Source of the DNA: Methylosinus sp. C49
GTDB lineage: Bacteria > Pseudomonadota > Alphaproteobacteria > Rhizobiales > Beijerinckiaceae
Direction of reading: 5' to 3'
Assembly: GCF_009936375.1 (NCBI RefSeq)
Contig: NZ_AP022332.1
Span: 992,001 to 1,056,000, forward strand
DNA length: 64,000 bases
Shown piece after piece: positions 8,793 through 17,868 of this stretch; the stretch's first letter is position 1, and each line of letters begins with the position of its first letter. Made by a program: the position numbers and the translations under genes. The notes under the pieces are model-generated. The model did no database searches, was not told where the DNA came from, and worked only from the letters and a program-made list of their open reading frames with translations.

Positions 8793-9731
8793 TCAGAAAT
8801 TGATGCGTTCGCGCTCGAACACCACGGGCTTGCGCCTCACCTGCCCGTGAATGGCGAGGATGTATTCCGCGAGAATGCCGATCGAGAAGAGCTGCACGCC
8901 GCCGAAGAAGAACACAGCGACGATGATCGTCATCACGCCGGGCGGCGCGAGCGTTCGGAAGTAGACGAGGCCCAGGACGAGGCTGACGAAGGCGTAGGCG
9001 AGCGACAGGCCTGCGATGGCGAAGCCGAGGAACAGCACGAATCGCAGCGGCGCGAGACTGAAGGTCACGAGCCCGTTCATTCCCTGATCGACGAGATGCA
9101 GGAGCGAGTTCTTCGAAACGCCACGACGGCGTTCGACCCATGTGTAGGGCACGCCGACCGCTTTGAAGCCGCATTCGAAAGTCATCATGCGCATGAAAGG
9201 ATAGGCGTCGTCGATGCGGCGCATCGCGTCGACGACCTTGCGGTCGACGAGCTGGCAATCGCCGACGCCGGGCGGAAGCGAGAATTCCGACATTCCGGTC
9301 AGCAGCCGGTAGTAGAGTCCACGCAACGTGCGCATCAGCGCACGCTCCTCGCGCGTCTGGCGAATGCCATAGACGATTTCGGCGCCGTCCTCCCAGAGCT
9401 TCACGAAGCGCGGGAGCAATTCGGGAGGATCTTGCAGATCGGCCGGCATGAGCAGCAGAACCGCATCGCCGCTCGCGGCCATCACGCCATTGAAGTTGGA
9501 GCGCATCGGCCCGAAATTGCGGGCGTTGAGAATGACCTTCACGCAAGGATCGGCGGCGGCGAGCTCGCGCAATATTTCGGCGGTGCGGTCGGTGGAGGCG
9601 TTGTCGCAGAACACATGCTCGCGGCGATAGTCTTTCAGCTCGCCGTCGAAGAGCGCTGCGACCGCCGCATGGCATTCGCGAATGTTCAGCTCTTCATTGT
9701 AGCAGGGCGTGACGATGGAGATGGTCTTCAT
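8793..9731 (-). CDS. Glycosyltransferase family 2 with C-terminal membrane anchor (GtrB/ArnC/DPM1-like)
   Basis: A 312-residue protein. The N-terminal GT-A domain starts SIVTPCYNEELNI; the nucleotide-sugar site includes DNASTDRT near 45 and the metal motif region LMPADLQDPPE near 95. Two membrane spans follow (about 230-255 and 265-290, FVLFLGFAIAGLSLAYAF), then a basic tail. This is the plan of transferases that load a sugar onto undecaprenyl phosphate at the inner leaflet. Its start overlaps the gtrA stop by four bases, and the GtrA flippase partner is diagnostic of GtrAB-type glycan modification. Confidence 0.9.
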   Translation of the reverse strand: MKTISIVTPCYNEELNIRECHAAVAALFDGELKDYRREHVFCDNASTDRTAEILRELAAADPCVKVILNARNFGPMRSNFNGVMAASGDAVLLLMPADLQDPPELLPRFVKLWEDGAEIVYGIRQTREERALMRTLRGLYYRLLTGMSEFSLPPGVGDCQLVDRKVVDAMRRIDDAYPFMRMMTFECGFKAVGVPYTWVERRRGVSKNSLLHLVDQGMNGLVTFSLAPLRFVLFLGFAIAGLSLAYAFVSLVLGLVYFRTLAPPGVMTIIVAVFFFGGVQLFSIGILAEYILAIHGQVRRKPVVFERERINF

Positions 9732-10198
9732 GCGCCGCCGGCTCCCATGCGGAAAACGAAGTCGCGATTGAGGAGATAGGAGAGCGTTGCGAGAACGGGC
9801 GTCAGCGCCGCCTGAGCGAGCGCCGCCTCGGCGCCGAAATGCTCGAGCGCGAGAAGGGCCAGCGCATCGACCATGAAGAGCGCCGCATAGACGGCGATGA
9901 AGCGGCCGAGAAAGCGAGGATCGGCGGAGCCGAAGACGAGGCGGCCGATGGAGAGAAAATTGAACAATGCGCCGATCGCGGTGGAGACGCCGGCCGCGAT
10001 GGTCGAATCCTGCGTGGCGCGCCAGACGAAATAGAAGATCGCATAGCCGAAGGCCGTGTTGAGCAGGCCGACGGCGAAAAATCGCAGCGCCCGCGGGCTC
10101 GGCGCGAGAGCGAGCGCCGCGACGCTCGATCGGAAGTCACGCTTGTTGTCTGCCAATGCTCTGTCCATTCGCTGGGCGTCGCTGTCGCGGCGGATCAT
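9728..10198 (-). CDS. GtrA family flippase-like membrane protein
   Basis: A 156-residue protein with four membrane segments starting near residue 38. Family landmarks: RFFAVGLLNTAFGYAIFYF, then GALFNFLSIGRLVFG, and at the C-terminus LSYLLNRDFVF. GtrA proteins are thought to flip undecaprenyl-phosphate-linked sugars across the inner membrane. First gene of the four-gene glycan operon; overlaps the GT2 gene by four bases. Confidence 0.9.
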   Translation of the reverse strand: MIRRDSDAQRMDRALADNKRDFRSSVAALALAPSPRALRFFAVGLLNTAFGYAIFYFVWRATQDSTIAAGVSTAIGALFNFLSIGRLVFGSADPRFLGRFIAVYAALFMVDALALLALEHFGAEAALAQAALTPVLATLSYLLNRDFVFRMGAGGA

Positions 10199-10871
10199 GG
10201 CTTATGAAAGGTTAACGCTCGGCTTACGCCGCAGCGCGTCACACGCTCGCGCGACGCAGCGCGTTAACCCTGCCGACGCCGCGCGAATCGCATTGGGGCG
10301 GCGCGCGAGCGCGCGACAGGCCGGGCGAGAAGCGCTCCGAGCGCCGCGAGCGCGCGCCGAGACGTCCGATTTCGAGACGAAGAGGTAAATGCGCCGCCGC
10401 GCTCAGCAGGCCGGGGAGGCGCGGAAGCGGCGCGAAATAGTGCGACGGCCGGGCGAAAGCCTCGATATCTCGAGGGAACGGCGCAGCAACGCGGCGAGAT
10501 CGCCGATTCGTGCGCGGTCCGTTCCGGCAAGATTCCAAAGCTTAACGCCGGCGTCGTCGGGCCGTCGCAATTCGCATGTTGACAGGGAGCCGCGGCGGAG
10601 TCCGCGCGCGCTCATGCGCGACGCGTCGTACAAAGCTGCTGCAAAAGGCGAGATTTGGAAGCCATAGCGTTCGCGGGCGCGGGGACCAACCATATCTCGA
10701 GCGAACAGAGCGTGACTCGAAAAGCGTCGTCGATTCGGCCGCGATTCGTTCGACGCCTGTTCGAAGCGTAAAATAGCGCGATCTTCACCGTTCCATTCCG
10801 GGACGATCGCCGCTATCGATTCGGGGAGCCGGGCTCGCATCGGGGCTCGAGGTGAAATATAAAGAAAAATC
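10199..10871. other. Intergenic region without a recognisable gene
   Basis: This 673-base divergent gap holds the promoters of the gtrA operon (minus) and of the helicase (plus). All ORFs in it are Arg/Ala/Ser-rich shadows. I see no RNA gene or clear operator. The last 25 bases before the helicase are AT-rich (AATATAAAGAAAAA). Confidence 0.6.
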
Positions 10872-13800
10872 ATGAGCCCCATGCTCACCGCCAAAAAGCC
10901 GGCCGCGCCGGGCGTGCGACCGTCGACCGCCGGCGTCGCCGCCGTTCTCGGGCCGACCAACACCGGCAAGACCCACCACGCCATAGAGCGAATGCTCTCT
11001 TATCCGACGGGCATGATCGGCCTGCCGCTGCGTCTTCTCGCGCGGGAGGTCTACACGCGCGTCGCCGAGCGCGTGGGGACCGAGAATGTCGCGCTCGTCA
11101 CCGGCGAGGAGAAGATCAAGCCGCGCGCGCCGAGCTATTGGATCTCGACCGTCGAGGCCATGCCGCGCGATCTCGATGTGGATTTCGTGGCCGTGGACGA
11201 GATTCAGCTCGCCGCCGACCTCGACCGCGGCCATGTCTTCACCGATCGCCTGCTGTTTTGGCGCGGCCGTGTGGAAACGCTGCTGATCGGCGCGGAAACC
11301 ATGCGCTCGCTCATCGAGCGGCTGCTGCCGGGCGTTCCCATCTTCACGCGGCCGCGGCTGTCGCATCTCGCCTTCGCCGGGGAGCGCAAGCTGGCGCGGC
11401 TGCCGCCGCGCAGCGCCATCGTCGCCTTCTCGGCCGAGGACGTCTACGCCATCGCCGAATGGATCAAGCGTCAGCGCGGCGGCGCGGCGGTGGTGCTGGG
11501 CGCGCTCTCGCCGCGCACGCGCAACGCTCAGGTCGATCTGTTCCAGAATGGCGACGTCGATTACATCGTCGCCACCGACGCCATAGGCATGGGCCTCAAT
11601 CTCGATGTCGACCACATCGCCTTCGCCGCCGACCGCAAATTCGACGGCTGGCGCCATCGCCGATTGACGGCGGCGGAAATGGGGCAGATCGCCGGCCGCG
11701 CCGGCCGCAACATGAATGACGGCACTTTCGGCAGCACCGGCCGCTGCCCGCCCTTCGACGAGCAGACGGTGGAGGCGCTGGAGAATCATTGGTTCGATCC
11801 GCTGGTCGCGCTGCAATGGCGCAATGGCGATCTCGATTTCGATTCGATCGAGGCGCTGACCGAATCGCTGGAGCGCGCCTCGCCCGACGAATGCCTGCTG
11901 CGGGCGCGGACCGCCGAGGATCAAATGGTGCTCGAGGTCGCCGCGCGCGACGAGACTGTGCAGCGCAACACAAAAACAATTGCAGATATTATGAGACTCT
12001 GGGATGTGTGCCAGATTCCAGATTATCGCAAGACCTCGCCGGCCGCTCATGCGGAGCTGGCGCTCGCCGTCTATGGCTATGTGGTGCGCCGCGGATTGAT
12101 CCCAGGCGATTGGTTCGCAAAGCAAATCGCCGCCGTGGACCGCATCGACGGCGACATTCACACACTGTCCGCGCGGCTCGCCCAGGTGCGCACCTGGACC
12201 TTTATCGCCAATCGTTCCGGCTGGCTCGAGAATCCAGAGCATTGGCAGAGCGTCGCGCGTCAGGTAGAGGACAGTCTGTCCGACGCGCTGCACGAACGCC
12301 TCACGCAGCGTTTCGTCGATCGCCGCACCAGTGTGCTGATGCGCCGCCTGAGAGAGAACGCGATGCTCGAAGCCGAAATCACTACTGCCGGCGACGTTAT
12401 GGTCGAAGGTCAGCATGTCGGACAGTTGCAGGGATTTCGTTTCACGGCCGATCCGCAGGCCACGGGCGAAGCGGCGAAGGCGTTGAACGCCGCCGCGCAG
12501 CGGGCGCTCGCCGGCGAGATAGAGGCGCGCGCCGCCCGCGTGTTCGACGCGGTGGACGACGCTTTTCTGCTCGGCAATGACGGGACCATTCGCTGGCTCG
12601 GCGAGCCTGTCGGCAAGATCGCGCCCGGCGCCGCCGTGCTGACCCCGGTGGTCCGCCTGCTGGCCGACGAGCAATTGACCGGCGCGGCGCTGGAGAAAGT
12701 GCAGCAGCGGCTCGATCTGTGGCTGGCCCAGCATATAAAGAAGCTGCTCGGCGCGCTGGAGGAGCTGGAGAAGGGCGAGGGGCTCGAGGGCGTTTCCCGC
12801 GGCATCGCCTTTCAGCTGGCCGAGGAGCTCGGCGTGTTGGAGCGCAGCCGCGTCGCGCGCGACATCAAGACGCTCTCCCAGGAGGACCGCGCCGCCCTGC
12901 GCAAGAAGGGCGTGCGCTTCGGCGCCTATCACCTCTATCTGCCGCAGCTCTTGAAGCCGGCGCCGCGCTCGCTCGCGGCACTGCTGTGGGGCTTGAAGCA
13001 TGGCGGGCTCGACAATCTCAAGGGCCTCGAGGAGGTGCCGCATCTCGCCGCTTCCGGCCGCACCTCCTTCGCCGCCGATCCGGCCATCTCCAAGGGCTTC
13101 TATCGCGCCGCGGGCTTTCGCGTCTGCGGCGAGCGCGTGGTGCGCGTCGATATTCTGGAGCGGCTCGCCGATCTCATCCGCCCGGCGAGCGCCTATCGCC
13201 CCGGCGTGACGGCCGGCGATCCGCCGCCCGGCGCCGCCGATGGCGAGGGTTTCGTCGTCACAGTGGCGATGACCTCGCTCACCGGCTGCGCGGGCGAGGC
13301 CTTCGCCTCCATTCTGCGCTCGCTCGGCTATCAATCGGCCGAGCGTCAGGGGCCGGCGATCACCGTGCCGCTGCTGGCCAAGGCGGCGACCGAGCCGCTC
13401 GCGCCGGTTGTGGCCGCGGCCGAGGAGAGCGCCGAATCGGAGAGCGGCGAATCGGCCGCCGAGCCGGCGGAGGCGCTCGAGCCTGTCGCCGAGACTGCGG
13501 AGCCTGTCGTCGCGGAGGTGGAGGAGGTTCCGCCGCCGGTTGTCGAAGAGGCGGCTGTGGAGGAGGCGCCCATCGAAGCGGCTCCCGCGCCGCAGGAGCC
13601 GGACGCCGCCGCGACCGAGACGGAAGCGGCTGAGACGGAAGCGACCGAGGCGAGCGCCGAGCCGGTTGCGAGCGAGCCGACGCCGATCGAGATTTGGACC
13701 TTGCAGCGTCATGTCCCGCAAGCGCCGCGCCGACGTCACGGCGGCGGTGCTCCGGGCCAGGAGGAAGGCCGCGCCGCGCGACCGGCCGGCGAGCGCCCCC

Positions 13801-14132
13801 GCGGCCCGCGACCGGGCCAAGGGCATGGACAAGGCCACGGGCAGGGCCATGGCCAGGGCGGCGGCCGACGGCCCGAGCATGGCGAAGGCGAGCATTCCGA
13901 GCATCGGCCGCGCCAAGACGCCCGCAAGGAGAGCGGCTTCCGCTCCGGCGGCAAGCCGCGGAGCGATGGACCGCGCGGCGACAATCGCTCGCCACGGGAC
14001 GACCGCCGCCGCGGCAATGGGAACTTTTCCACGCCCGAAAGGCGGGAGAAAGAGCGCCTGCCCGATCCCGATTCGCCCTTCGCCAAGCTGCTGGCGCTGA
14101 AGGCCGAGCTCGAAAAAAAGGGCAAGAGCTGA
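10872..14132 (+). CDS. SUV3-type DExH RNA helicase with long disordered C-terminus
   Basis: A 1086-residue protein. RecA-like domains carry Walker A GPTNTGKTHHA near 27-37, motif II DEIQ (VAVDEIQLAADLDRGH), LGALSPRTRNAQ, and motif VI QIAGRAGR near 275, all matching the SUV3/mitochondrial degradosome helicase group common in alphaproteobacteria. The conserved helicase core and C-terminal domains end near 830. From there to the end the chain is low-complexity: an acidic Ala/Glu/Pro stretch, then Gly/Arg/His repeats GQGHGQGHGQGHGQGG, then basic Arg/Ser/Asp sequence, an RNA-binding or scaffold-type tail. The start at 10872 has a weak ribosome site; ATG 10881 is possible. It probably acts in RNA turnover (family knowledge). 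Confidence 0.92.
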   Translation: MSPMLTAKKPAAPGVRPSTAGVAAVLGPTNTGKTHHAIERMLSYPTGMIGLPLRLLAREVYTRVAERVGTENVALVTGEEKIKPRAPSYWISTVEAMPRDLDVDFVAVDEIQLAADLDRGHVFTDRLLFWRGRVETLLIGAETMRSLIERLLPGVPIFTRPRLSHLAFAGERKLARLPPRSAIVAFSAEDVYAIAEWIKRQRGGAAVVLGALSPRTRNAQVDLFQNGDVDYIVATDAIGMGLNLDVDHIAFAADRKFDGWRHRRLTAAEMGQIAGRAGRNMNDGTFGSTGRCPPFDEQTVEALENHWFDPLVALQWRNGDLDFDSIEALTESLERASPDECLLRARTAEDQMVLEVAARDETVQRNTKTIADIMRLWDVCQIPDYRKTSPAAHAELALAVYGYVVRRGLIPGDWFAKQIAAVDRIDGDIHTLSARLAQVRTWTFIANRSGWLENPEHWQSVARQVEDSLSDALHERLTQRFVDRRTSVLMRRLRENAMLEAEITTAGDVMVEGQHVGQLQGFRFTADPQATGEAAKALNAAAQRALAGEIEARAARVFDAVDDAFLLGNDGTIRWLGEPVGKIAPGAAVLTPVVRLLADEQLTGAALEKVQQRLDLWLAQHIKKLLGALEELEKGEGLEGVSRGIAFQLAEELGVLERSRVARDIKTLSQEDRAALRKKGVRFGAYHLYLPQLLKPAPRSLAALLWGLKHGGLDNLKGLEEVPHLAASGRTSFAADPAISKGFYRAAGFRVCGERVVRVDILERLADLIRPASAYRPGVTAGDPPPGAADGEGFVVTVAMTSLTGCAGEAFASILRSLGYQSAERQGPAITVPLLAKAATEPLAPVVAAAEESAESESGESAAEPAEALEPVAETAEPVVAEVEEVPPPVVEEAAVEEAPIEAAPAPQEPDAAATETEAAETEATEASAEPVASEPTPIEIWTLQRHVPQAPRRRHGGGAPGQEEGRAARPAGERPRGPRPGQGHGQGHGQGHGQGGGRRPEHGEGEHSEHRPRQDARKESGFRSGGKPRSDGPRGDNRSPRDDRRRGNGNFSTPERREKERLPDPDSPFAKLLALKAELEKKGKS

Positions 14133-14177
14133 ATTTCGCCTCAAATGACTGGTGACGTCCGAACCGTTCCGAAGCGA

Positions 14178-14207
14178 CCGCCGAATCGCTCGAAGCGATT
14201 GCGGCGG
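14178..14207 (+). terminator. Stem-loop downstream of the SUV3-like helicase
   Basis: CCGCCGAATCGCT (14178-14190) pairs with AGCGATT-GCGGCGG (14194-14207) with one bulged base. There is no T-run after it, so intrinsic termination would be weak. The rest of the 251-base gap before manC shows nothing else. Confidence 0.45.
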
Positions 14208-14383
14208 CTTGCCAAATCCAGGTCGTTCGGCCTATTGCTGACGTGATCTTTGGCGCATTGGCGCAGCCTATGCTAGCGGGCCTCGTCGACCCCGACTTGC
14301 GGACCGTGGGCGAGATCCGATCCACGCCGTCGTCTCATAGGGAGCGCGGCGCGGGATAACGGCCTTCCACCGAAAGGCGATAC

Positions 14384-15790
14384 ATGACGAAGATACTTCC
14401 TGTCATAATGTGCGGCGGGGCGGGCACGCGCGTATGGCCCGAATCGCGGGAAACCCTCCCGAAACAATTCATTCCGCTCGTCGGCGAGCTGTCGACCTTC
14501 CAGACCACCATTCAGACGCTGTCGGACGAGGCCTTCGACAAGCCCGTCATCATTTCCAACGCCGATTATCGCTTCCTCGTCACCGATCAGCTGCGCGCCA
14601 TCGGCGCCGCGGCCGACATCGTCCTCGAGCCCACCCGGCGTGATTCGGCCGCCGCGGTCGCCGTCGCCGCCGGCGTCGCCGCTCGCCGCGCGCCGCAGAC
14701 CATCGTCGTCGTGCTCGCCGCCGATCATGTCGTGCGCGACCCCAAAGGCCTCGTCGCTCTGTGCAAAAAAGCGGCGGCGGCCGCCGCGGATGGCTATATC
14801 GTCACGCTCGGCGTCAAGCCCGACGCTCCGGCCACCGGCTATGGCTATATTCGCCCCGGCGAGCGCATCGCCGGCGACATTCTCAATCTCGAGGCCTTCG
14901 TCGAAAAGCCCGATCGCGAGACCGCGCAGCGCTATATCGACGCCGGCTATTTGTGGAACAGCGGCAATTTCATTTTCCGCGCCGATGTGATGCAGCAGGA
15001 GATCGCCCATTTCGAGCCGGCGATCGCCGAGGCGGCGGAAAAGGCGATCGACGCCGGCCGCAGCGATCTCGATTTTCTGGTGCTGGACGCAGAATCTTTC
15101 GCGCGCGCGCCCAAGACCTCCATTGATTACGCCGTGATGGAGAAGACGCGCAAGGCCGCGGTGATCGAGGCCGACATCGGCTGGTCGGACGTCGGCAATT
15201 GGCGCGCCGTGTGGGAGCTGACCGAGCGCGACGAACAGGGCAATTCGGTGCGCGGCAATGGCGTCGTGCGCGAGTCGCGCAATGTGCATGTGCGCTCGGA
15301 CGAGACGCTGACCACTGTCGTCGGCGTCGACGACGTCATTGTGGTGACGACGCCGGACGCCGTGCTGGTGCTGGGCCATGAGCATGGCGACAATGTCAAG
15401 CAGCTCGTCGATCAATTGAAGCGCGAGAACCGCCGCGAGGCGGGCGAGCACAAGCGCATCTTCCGTCCCTGGGGCTTTTATCAATCGGTCGATTCCGGCG
15501 ATCGGCATCAGGTGAAGCGCATTGTGGTGAAGCCGGGCGCGCGCCTGTCGCTGCAGAAGCATTTTCATCGCGCCGAGCATTGGATCGTCGTCAAGGGCAC
15601 GGCGGAGGTCGGCCGCGACGAGGAGACGCTGCTGGTCCACGAGAATGAATCGGTCTATCTGCCGATCGGCTGCATTCATCGCCTGAGCAATCCGGGCAAG
15701 ATCGACCTCGAGATCATCGAGGTGCAGACCGGCTCCTATCTCGGCGAGGACGATATCGTCCGTCTGCAGGACGTCTACAACCGCGGCTGA
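14384..15790 (+). CDS. manC: Mannose-1-phosphate guanylyltransferase / mannose-6-phosphate isomerase
   Basis: A 468-residue bifunctional enzyme making mannose-6-P and GDP-mannose, the sugar donor for surface polysaccharides. The N-terminal nucleotidyltransferase domain carries GGAGTRVWPESR...PKQF at residues 8-28 and FVEKPDRETA near 175. The C-terminal cupin (type II isomerase) has RPWGFYQSV and LQKHFHRAEHWIVVKGTAEV near 385-410 with metal-binding His residues. Length is typical of the ManC/AlgA/XanB class. It may supply the glycan operon at 6.4-10.2 kb (inference). Confidence 0.95.
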   Translation: MTKILPVIMCGGAGTRVWPESRETLPKQFIPLVGELSTFQTTIQTLSDEAFDKPVIISNADYRFLVTDQLRAIGAAADIVLEPTRRDSAAAVAVAAGVAARRAPQTIVVVLAADHVVRDPKGLVALCKKAAAAAADGYIVTLGVKPDAPATGYGYIRPGERIAGDILNLEAFVEKPDRETAQRYIDAGYLWNSGNFIFRADVMQQEIAHFEPAIAEAAEKAIDAGRSDLDFLVLDAESFARAPKTSIDYAVMEKTRKAAVIEADIGWSDVGNWRAVWELTERDEQGNSVRGNGVVRESRNVHVRSDETLTTVVGVDDVIVVTTPDAVLVLGHEHGDNVKQLVDQLKRENRREAGEHKRIFRPWGFYQSVDSGDRHQVKRIVVKPGARLSLQKHFHRAEHWIVVKGTAEVGRDEETLLVHENESVYLPIGCIHRLSNPGKIDLEIIEVQTGSYLGEDDIVRLQDVYNRG

Positions 15791-15810
15791 CGCGGTTCGC
15801 CAATAGGCGA

Positions 15811-15834
15811 AGGCGAGCCTTTCGAGGCTCGCCT
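15811..15834. terminator. Bidirectional terminator between manC and the mxa operon
   Basis: A perfect 10-base-pair stem, AGGCGAGCCT/AGGCTCGCCT, is closed by a TTCG tetraloop and followed by ATTTATT on the plus strand. It sits 20 bases after manC and 3 bases after the last mxa stop, so it can end both. Confidence 0.75.
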
Positions 15835-15836
15835 AT

Positions 15837-16334
15837 TTATTGTCCCCGCTTCTGCACGCTATAGCGCTCCGATAAATCGGCGAGCGCCGATTCCCGCGTC
15901 GCGCCCTGCTTGCGCAGATTGAAATAATGCTGGCAGAGATCGCCGAAGGTCTGCTTGCTCCCCGTCGCCGCCGCGACGCGCGCGAGGCTCTCGATCGATT
16001 GCGCTTCGTCTTCCACCACGCCGATCTCCGAAAGCATGTCGCCGAGCTGCGCGGCGCGATTGGCGAGCATTCGCGGCGCCTCCAGAAAATGCGCGCCGCC
16101 GATATCCAGCGCTGCTTGCAATCGCGCCACTCTGCCCTCGTCCACCGGCGCGCCGCCGCTCTTGCGCGCCGCCAGCCAATAGGCGGGATCGACGCGATCG
16201 ATCGGCGTCAGCCATTTCGGCAGCTCGTCCTTGCGCTTCATTTCCACGGCCCCGCGCTGCGGCGCCGTGTCCCCGCAGGCGTAGAGCAGCGCCGCGAGCG
16301 TCGCGCAGAGGGCGGCGAGACGCGGCGCTCTCAT
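15837..16334 (-). CDS. mxaH: Distal mxa operon accessory lipoprotein, MxaH-like (or MxaE)
   Basis: A 165-residue protein with an N-terminal lipoprotein signal (LAALLYAC, probable lipidated Cys20) and a helical body including ARLQAALDIGGAHFLEAPRMLANRAAQLGDML and FGDLCQHYFNLRKQG. It is the last gene of the operon, one base after mxaD, the place held by mxaE/mxaH in Methylobacterium-type clusters. Assignment to MxaH rather than MxaE rests on its position and recalled family features, so the symbol is tentative. It probably sits on the periplasmic face and helps assemble methanol dehydrogenase; the biochemical role is unknown. Confidence 0.6.
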   Translation of the reverse strand: MRAPRLAALCATLAALLYACGDTAPQRGAVEMKRKDELPKWLTPIDRVDPAYWLAARKSGGAPVDEGRVARLQAALDIGGAHFLEAPRMLANRAAQLGDMLSEIGVVEDEAQSIESLARVAAATGSKQTFGDLCQHYFNLRKQGATRESALADLSERYSVQKRGQ

Positions 16335-16335
16335 G

Positions 16336-16860
16336 TCACTTGCCTTGCAGCTTTTTGGCGAGTCCCTGGAGCCCATCCTTCAAAAAGGTGGTCATCGCCT
16401 CGCGCGCGGCGTCGTCATTGAGATTGTCCGGCGGCTCATTGCTGGTGTCGCCGCGATAGAGGCGGCCATACCACTGCACCTCGCTGCCGCCGCCCGCCGC
16501 TGGCTTCACCGCCAAAGTCGCCGAATAGGAGCTGATCGGCAGAGCGTCGAGATTGGCGTCCGACATGCGATAGCTCAGCTTCATCTGCTGCGGATCAAAT
16601 TCGTCGAGGCTCTCGGTGACGACGCCGCCCTTGCGCAGCGTGATCTCGCGCACCGCGCCATTGGCGTCGCCGCCGGTCGCTTTCACGCTGGCGACATCGG
16701 GATGCCAGTCGAGCGCGCCGAAATGGCCGACGAGCGCCCAGACCGCCTTGGGATCGGCGGCGACGGTGATCTTCTCGTCGACCTTGATCGGCGTCGGGCC
16801 ATGCGCCAGCGCCGGCGCGATAGACAAAAGCAAGGCCAAGAGGGCGATTTTCGGTTTCAC
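16336..16860 (-). CDS. mxaD: MxaD, periplasmic SRPBCC-fold methanol oxidation protein
   Basis: A 174-residue exported protein with a signal peptide (1-19, SIAPALA) and an SRPBCC/START-like fold (VDEKITVAADPKAVWALVGHFGALDWHPDVASV; later SEVQWYGRLYRGD). In methylotrophs MxaD is reported to aid interaction of methanol dehydrogenase with cytochrome cL. Overlaps the mxaL stop by four bases, showing tight translational coupling. Confidence 0.88.
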   Translation of the reverse strand: MKPKIALLALLLSIAPALAHGPTPIKVDEKITVAADPKAVWALVGHFGALDWHPDVASVKATGGDANGAVREITLRKGGVVTESLDEFDPQQMKLSYRMSDANLDALPISSYSATLAVKPAAGGGSEVQWYGRLYRGDTSNEPPDNLNDDAAREAMTTFLKDGLQGLAKKLQGK

Positions 16861-17858
16861 TCTATTCTCCTCGAGCGTGTGGTTGCGAGACGGAAAAGGC
16901 GTCGCCGCGTGAAAATCTCCGCGAGCGGGACGATGAGATAGAGGGTGGCGAAGCCGACGAGCGCCGCCGCCGCGAAAGCGGGGCGTAGATCGAGAGGCGC
17001 GAGGCTCGGCCGCGGCCGCGCGACGGCCAGCAGCGCGCTCGCCAGCCCGTCCGGCTTCTCCAAATGCGCATAGCCGAGGCCCGTGGTCTCGGCGAGTTGC
17101 CGCAGATAGGGCTCGCGCACGCTGGAGAGATGCTCTGAGCCGGCGCGCATCTCCCCGCCGAATGGCGCATTGCGCGGATTATAACCCTCGCGCTGCTCCG
17201 CGTCCGCCGGCGGCAGGCCGAAGCGGCTCTCATGCGGCACCTCATCCACGCCGAAAAAGCCGGTCTCGCGGCCGCGATCGTCGAATTTCGGAATAGGCGC
17301 GGGCTCATAGCCGCCCGCGCCGAGGATGAGCCCGGAAATCTCGCCGCGCGCGCCCTCGAAGACCGGCGCGCCATAGGCCGGCAGCGGCGGCGCCTCCTGC
17401 CCATCGGTGATAAAGAGGAGATCGGCGCCGATGCGTCGCGCCATCTCGACCGCGCGAAAGAGGCCGGCGGAGATGCGGCTGTCGCCCTCCCAGGCCATGC
17501 GCCAGTCGAGCGCGCCGATCGCGGCGTCGAGGGCCGCGAAATTCTCGCAGACGTCTATGGGCTCGAACAAAAGAAAGGGCTCGCGCTCGGTGAAGATGGC
17601 GAGGCCGACGCGCGAGGGACAGGGAAGATCGGCGACGAGCCGCCGCAAGGCGTTCTTTGCGAATTCGATGCGGCTCGCCGGCGCGCCGTCCTGAGAATAA
17701 TCGCGCGTGTTCATGCTGCCGGTAATGTCCAGCGTCGCCAGTAGATCGACGCCATTGCGAACCACCTCGGCGCGCGGAACCGCAAAGGCGGCTATCAGCA
17801 TCGCCAGGGCGAAGGCGAGCGAGAGAAAGCGCGCATCGCGCAAGCGGGCGATCATCAT
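16857..17858 (-). CDS. mxaL: MxaL, von Willebrand A domain protein
   Basis: A 333-residue protein with an N-terminal membrane segment (LSLAFALAMLIAAFAV), a VWA domain with a MIDAS motif in the variant form DITGS (about 43-47), TDG near 185 (LLFITDGQEAPP), and a C-terminal membrane span (AAALVGFATLYLIVPL). MxaA, C, K, L, R and S are needed to insert calcium/mature the methanol dehydrogenase tetramer. The start is placed at the MMIARL pair, 10 bases after mxaK. Confidence 0.88.
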   Translation of the reverse strand: MMIARLRDARFLSLAFALAMLIAAFAVPRAEVVRNGVDLLATLDITGSMNTRDYSQDGAPASRIEFAKNALRRLVADLPCPSRVGLAIFTEREPFLLFEPIDVCENFAALDAAIGALDWRMAWEGDSRISAGLFRAVEMARRIGADLLFITDGQEAPPLPAYGAPVFEGARGEISGLILGAGGYEPAPIPKFDDRGRETGFFGVDEVPHESRFGLPPADAEQREGYNPRNAPFGGEMRAGSEHLSSVREPYLRQLAETTGLGYAHLEKPDGLASALLAVARPRPSLAPLDLRPAFAAAALVGFATLYLIVPLAEIFTRRRLFRLATTRSRRIE

Positions 17859-17868
17859 CGTGGGCCTG

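Noticed and set aside
10199-10871. Open frames in the gtrA-helicase gap as genes
   Set aside because: All are Arg/Ala/Ser-rich frames with no ribosome site or recognisable domain.
10785-14144. An 1119-codon open frame antisense to the SUV3-like helicase
   Set aside because: It is a shadow of a high-GC gene: low-complexity Arg/Ala/Gly/Leu, no motifs, and the opposite strand carries a clear helicase.
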